Shown here: positions 5,535 to 8,621 of the stretch, one piece after another
How the letters are laid out: every line of letters starts with the position of its first letter
How positions within the stretch are numbered: position 1 is the first letter of the stretch
From: Bacillota bacterium
Lineage (GTDB): Bacteria; Bacillota; UBA4882; UBA8346
Length of the DNA: 8,621 nt
NCBI GenBank assembly: GCA_023415835.1
Contig: JAEZJK010000079.1
Coordinates: 1-8,621 of the forward strand
Direction: 5' to 3'
Translations under genes and position numbers: made by a program
Notes under the pieces: model-generated
What the model saw: only the letters and a program-made list of their open reading frames with translations
The model's database searches: none
Told to the model about the DNA's origin: nothing

Positions 5535-5888
5535 TTGAATAATTTTATGAAGAATTTTTTGAGCCAAAATAAACGGAACAATTTTGAGATCGGTAGTTTT
5601 GAAGACTACCGGGTCTCCTGGAACCCCGCTCCGGCCAGTCCTGGGGATACGGTTCAGATAAACTATCATGGTTTGCTAAAAGAGTCGGGCGCTGATTCCG
5701 TATTCCTCCATTATTCCTTTGATAGCTGGAGAACTCCTGCGAACACCGTTAAAATGGAGCGAGTTGGGGATCGGTTTTCATCCGAGGTTAAGGCTAGCGG
5801 TAATCATGAATTAAATTTTTGTTTTAAAGACAGTGCGGCTAACTGGGATAACAACAGCGGCGCAAACTGGACTATGCATTTAAACTAA
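5535..5888 (+). CDS. Stand-alone CBM25/CBM53-like starch- or glycogen-binding protein
   Basis: The product of about 117 residues is essentially one carbohydrate-binding module. The family signature is clear: PGDTVQINYHG (from about residue 36), VFLHYSFDSW (56-65), a basic/aromatic central part, and the C-terminal LNFCFKDSAANWDNNSGANW, the WDNN..NW pattern of CBM25-type alpha-glucan-binding modules. W65, W104 and W112 are likely sugar-stacking residues. No signal peptide, membrane segment or catalytic domain is attached, so it should act inside the cell, perhaps on glycogen or as an accessory to a starch enzyme; this is inference. The TTG at 5535 was chosen because GGAGGG ends 6 bases before it. 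The TTG at 5529 abuts that site, and an in-frame ATG at 5547 is farther away. A strong terminator follows, so it is not co-transcribed with the downstream sugar genes. Confidence 0.85.
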   Translation: MNNFMKNFLSQNKRNNFEIGSFEDYRVSWNPAPASPGDTVQINYHGLLKESGADSVFLHYSFDSWRTPANTVKMERVGDRFSSEVKASGNHELNFCFKDSAANWDNNSGANWTMHLN

Positions 5889-5908
5889 CGGCTTCATTCA
5901 ATCTCTTC

Positions 5909-5940
5909 AAAACCCGGAATTTATAAATCCGGGTTTTTTT
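5909..5940 (+). terminator. Rho-independent terminator after the CBM25-like gene
   Basis: AAAACCCGGA (5909-5918) and TCCGGGTTTT (5928-5937) form a 10-bp stem around a 9-base A/T loop, with the T-run continuing to 5940. It lies 20 bases after the stop codon and is the clearest intrinsic terminator in the window. Confidence 0.93.
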
Positions 5941-6002
5941 ATTGATCTTTTTTTCTTTAAAAAGGAAATTGGTCTTTTTTATCGAACTAATAATAAAATA
6001 CT

Positions 6003-6041
6003 TTTGAAAAGTTTTTTTAAAAGTGAGTTTAACTTTTCAAA
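6003..6041 (+). promoter_or_regulatory. Operator candidate (11-bp inverted repeat) before the ROK regulator
   Basis: TTTGAAAAGTT (6003-6013) is perfectly complementary to AACTTTTCAAA (6031-6041), with 17 bases between. It ends 18 bases before the start codon of the ROK regulator and overlaps the likely promoter region; TAAAAT at 5994-5999 is a possible -10. Firmicute XylR repressors bind A/T-rich inverted repeats beside their target genes, so autoregulation of the regulator-xylulokinase unit is the likely role. The sequence does not match the Bacillus XylR operator that I remember. Confidence 0.5.
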
Positions 6042-6059
6042 TCATGCCGGAGAATATGA

Positions 6060-7217
6060 ATGAAAAAAGCCATCAACCATCAGATAATGCGTTCCAACAA
6101 TAAGAGGCAAATTTTGGAGCTAATCCGCAAAAATGAGTCGCTAACCAAAAGGGAGATCGCCCAAAAATTAGGTGTCAGTATTACCACGGTAGCAACTTTT
6201 ATTACTGAACTAATAAACGAAAACCGGATCATAGCTTTTGGAAATGCCGCATCCAGCGGCGGTCGGAAATCGGAATTATATCACCTTAACCCTGATTCAT
6301 CATATGTAATCGGAGTTGACCTGCAGGTTGATCGCTTAATTATGCTCTTAGTCAATCTTCAGGGGCAAATTCTAAGAACCGAAGAGGTAAAATACACCGG
6401 AACCGATGAATGGCAGATCGCTTCAACCTTATACCAAACCATGCTTAAGATCTGTGATTCAACTACAACGCCTTTTTCCAAGATAGCCGGGTTGGGAGTC
6501 GGTGTTCCTGGAATAGTCAACCATCAAACCGGGATTATCGAGTTCACTCCTAATTTGGGTTGGAAAAATGTCAATCTCGCCTCGCTTCTACCCGTTGATT
6601 TACCGGTTATTGTCGAAAATGAAGCTAAAGCTGCGGCGGTTGGTGAATCGAACTTCGGATCAGCTAAAGGAAAGGCTAACGTGGTTTATGTTTCGGTGGG
6701 TTTAGGAATCGGTACCGGTTTAATCATCAATAACGAATTATTTTACGGTCATAATTATTTGGCCGGTGAATTCGGCCACATGACCATTGCACCCGATGGC
6801 CACCCTTGCCGGTGCGGTAAAAAAGGATGCTGGGAAGTATATGCGTCCAATAGCGCCGCCTTAAATCTTTATCGTCAGTATTCTGAAACAAGCCTTAACT
6901 CATTTGAAGAATTATTAAACGGCTTTTTTGAAAACCATCCGGTCGCAACCAAAGTTATCAACGAAATCACCGATTATTTGGGACTAGGCGTCGCGAATCT
7001 GATCAATGGCTTAAATCCGGAAATGGTTATTATCGGCGGTAAGATCGCCGAGGCTAGCAATTTAATCCAATATCGTCTCCTCAAAGAAATAAAAGACCAT
7101 TGCCTGGAATATTCCTATCGTGGGGTAGAACTTCAATTTTCTAACTTAAAAAACCAAGCTACTGCTTTAGGAGCCGGCAGTTTAATGATTGACAGGTTAT
7201 TTAATCAATTGTACTAA
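6060..7217 (+). CDS. ROK-family transcriptional regulator, XylR-type
   Basis: This 385-residue DNA-binding sugar sensor should repress xylose genes and be released by the sugar. An N-terminal winged helix-turn-helix spans about 14-60 (NKRQILELIRKN, then the helices TKREIAQKLGVS and TTVATFITELI). The ROK sugar-kinase fold follows: YVIGVDLQVDRL (82-93), GVGVPGIV (146-153), NEAKAAAVGE (187-196), SVGLGIGTGL (212-221), GEFGHM (236-241), then the zinc site CRCGKKGC, with H240, C250, C252 and C257 as ligands. The catalytic aspartate of ROK kinases (normally ND at 187-188) is replaced by NE, fitting a regulator rather than a kinase. The ATG follows GGAG (6049-6052) with a 7-base spacer. The xylulokinase begins 29 bases after the stop, so the two are probably one operon. 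The ligand could be another sugar; the neighbour favours xylose. Confidence 0.93.
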   Translation: MKKAINHQIMRSNNKRQILELIRKNESLTKREIAQKLGVSITTVATFITELINENRIIAFGNAASSGGRKSELYHLNPDSSYVIGVDLQVDRLIMLLVNLQGQILRTEEVKYTGTDEWQIASTLYQTMLKICDSTTTPFSKIAGLGVGVPGIVNHQTGIIEFTPNLGWKNVNLASLLPVDLPVIVENEAKAAAVGESNFGSAKGKANVVYVSVGLGIGTGLIINNELFYGHNYLAGEFGHMTIAPDGHPCRCGKKGCWEVYASNSAALNLYRQYSETSLNSFEELLNGFFENHPVATKVINEITDYLGLGVANLINGLNPEMVIIGGKIAEASNLIQYRLLKEIKDHCLEYSYRGVELQFSNLKNQATALGAGSLMIDRLFNQLY

Positions 7218-7246
7218 ATTGGGTAAAGTGGAAAGGGGCTGAAAAA

Positions 7247-8621
7247 TTGGGCTATCTACTAGGGTTTGATATCGGGAGTTCCTCAATTAAAGCGTCCGTA
7301 GTGGAGATCGATTCCGGAAAAACCGTCGCTTCAACTGTATCCCCCTCGGAAGAAATGGAAATTCACGCTCCCCAACCGGGTTGGGCCGAACAAGATCCGG
7401 AAGAATGGTGGAAACATATCAAGCTGGCCACCGCAATAATCCAGAGCAAATCCGGTATTGATCTTAAAGAGGTTAAAGCGATTGGCATTTCCTATCAAAT
7501 GCATGGATTGGTAATTGTAGACCGGAATCTTCAGCTGTTACGCCCATCGATCATTTGGTGCGACAGCCGCGCCGTAAAAATCGGGGAGGAAGCTTTTGAG
7601 TCAATAGGAAAAGAAAACTGCCTGAAATCTTTACTTAATTCACCCGGAAACTTTACTGCTTCCAAATTAAAGTGGGTCCAGGAAAATGAACCCGAAGTTT
7701 ACACCCAGATCTATAAGGCGATGTTGCCCGGCGAATATATCGCCCTGCGCTTGACCGGAGAAACCAAAACTACGCCCTCCGGTTTATCGGAAGGGATTCT
7801 TTGGGATTATCCCAACCAAAAGATCGCCGATTTAGTGCTAAATCACTATCGGATCTCTCCCGACCTTTTCCCGGAGATCGGGCCGGTTTTCTCGGTCCAG
7901 GGTGAGTTAACCGTGGATGCGGCGGCGGAATTGGGGTTGAAAAAAGGGACGCCGGTTTCATACCGCGCCGGCGACCAGCCCAACAACGCCTTGTCGTTAA
8001 AGGTTTTGGAGCCTGGCGAAATTGCCGCTACCGCTGGTACCAGCGGCGTGGTTTACGGCGTTGGCGACCAGCCGAATTATGATCCGAAATCCCGGGTTAA
8101 TACCTTCGTCCATGTAAACCATACTCCGGCAAATCCTCGTTATGGGACACTTCTTTGCATTAATGGCACCGCCATTTTATACCGTTGGTTAAAGAATAAC
8201 ATGATGAATAACTTGAGTTATCGCGAGATGGATCAAATGTCGGCCGGAGTTCCGGTCGGCGCTTGCGGATTAAGCATCTTGCCTTATGGCAACGGCGCGG
8301 AGCGAACCTTGGAGAACATTAAAACCGGAGCGGTAATTCACGGGTTAGACTTTAATATTCACAACCGACAACACCTGGCCCGGGCCGCCCAGGAAGGAAT
8401 CGTCTATTCTTTGAATTACGGCATTGAAATCATGCGCCAAATGGGAATCGACATTTCAACCATCAAAGCCGGTTTTGCCAACATGTTTTTAAGCCCGGTC
8501 TTTAGCGAAACATTTGCTACTATTAGCGGCGCTCAAGTCGAACTATACAATACCGACGGTTCCCAAGGAGCTGCCCGGGGCGCCGGGATCGGCGCCGGTA
8601 TTTATCAAAATTACCAACAAG
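7247..8621 (+). CDS. xylB: Xylulokinase (FGGY family), 3' end beyond the window
   Basis: The enzyme phosphorylates D-xylulose with ATP to xylulose 5-phosphate, feeding the pentose phosphate pathway. The frame is open through the right edge (458 complete codons); usual length is about 500, so about 40 residues are missing. The FGGY fold is clear: phosphate-binding FDIGSSSIKA (7-16), WAEQDPEEWW, the substrate loop SYQMHG with H86, IIWCDSRA, the probable catalytic base D243 in AGDQPNNA, and the second phosphate motif AGTSG (263-267). SYQMHG and AGDQPNNA differ from the GQMHG and GGGDNA versions of E. coli and Bacillus and recall the subfamily that I associate with Bacteroidetes; this is from memory. 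The TTG start follows AGGGG (7234-7238) with an 8-base spacer. GC is higher than in the rest of the window. Confidence 0.95.
   Translation, partial: MGYLLGFDIGSSSIKASVVEIDSGKTVASTVSPSEEMEIHAPQPGWAEQDPEEWWKHIKLATAIIQSKSGIDLKEVKAIGISYQMHGLVIVDRNLQLLRPSIIWCDSRAVKIGEEAFESIGKENCLKSLLNSPGNFTASKLKWVQENEPEVYTQIYKAMLPGEYIALRLTGETKTTPSGLSEGILWDYPNQKIADLVLNHYRISPDLFPEIGPVFSVQGELTVDAAAELGLKKGTPVSYRAGDQPNNALSLKVLEPGEIAATAGTSGVVYGVGDQPNYDPKSRVNTFVHVNHTPANPRYGTLLCINGTAILYRWLKNNMMNNLSYREMDQMSAGVPVGACGLSILPYGNGAERTLENIKTGAVIHGLDFNIHNRQHLARAAQEGIVYSLNYGIEIMRQMGIDISTIKAGFANMFLSPVFSETFATISGAQVELYNTDGSQGAARGAGIGAGIYQNYQQ

Noticed and set aside
5385..5669. Minus-strand open frame of 94 codons
   Set aside because: It overlaps the start of the CBM25-like gene and its leader, both better supported on the plus strand.
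7770..7961. Minus-strand open frame of 63 codons
   Set aside because: It lies wholly inside the well-conserved xylulokinase and is proline/arginine-rich, as expected of a shadow frame.

Overview
The window is most consistent with a low-to-moderate GC, Gram-positive-type anaerobic saccharolytic bacterium (Firmicutes/Bacillota, perhaps a deep thermophilic or sporulating lineage). The evidence is the strong GGAGG-type ribosome binding sites, frequent TTG starts, an exported multi-AMIN peptidoglycan amidase, a CBM25-like starch/glycogen-binding protein and a ROK-type regulator next to a xylulokinase. The lineage is an inference; no rRNA or other phylogenetic marker is present.

Layout. 1-348: no convincing gene, a few short hairpins. 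349-1212 (+): an AT-rich short-chain dehydrogenase/reductase. 1213-2151: a decayed stretch with a possible 41-codon ORF, an 85-bp nested palindrome (1319-1403), a perfect 13-bp inverted repeat (1431-1474) and, on the minus strand, the 3' part of a thiamine-diphosphate enzyme gene broken by a stop codon and two frameshifts. 2236-2463 (+): a 75-residue HMA-fold protein without the metal-binding CXXC, convergent across a hairpin with a minus-strand Hsp20-family gene (2547-3008). 3037-3257: two tandem small inverted-repeat elements with related termini, directly upstream of the Hsp20 gene. 3488-5392 (+): a secreted N-acetylmuramoyl-L-alanine amidase. 5535-5888 (+): a stand-alone CBM25-like protein followed by a clear rho-independent terminator. 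6060-7217 (+): a ROK/XylR repressor behind an 11-bp inverted repeat. 7247-8621 (+): xylulokinase, running off the right edge.

How the genes may work together. The last two genes form a tight xylose-utilisation unit: the regulator should respond to a sugar and control the kinase that makes xylulose 5-phosphate. The CBM25-like gene lies just upstream but is cut off from this unit by a terminator. The amidase is a cell-wall gene with no evident functional link to the sugar genes. The most interesting non-coding signals are leader sequences of the amidase and CBM genes (and, more weakly, the HMA gene) in which an upstream pyrimidine-rich tract can pair with the Shine-Dalgarno sequence, and the nested palindromes of about 85 bp in two separate intergenic regions. 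No defence system, CRISPR array, RNA gene or intact transposase was seen.
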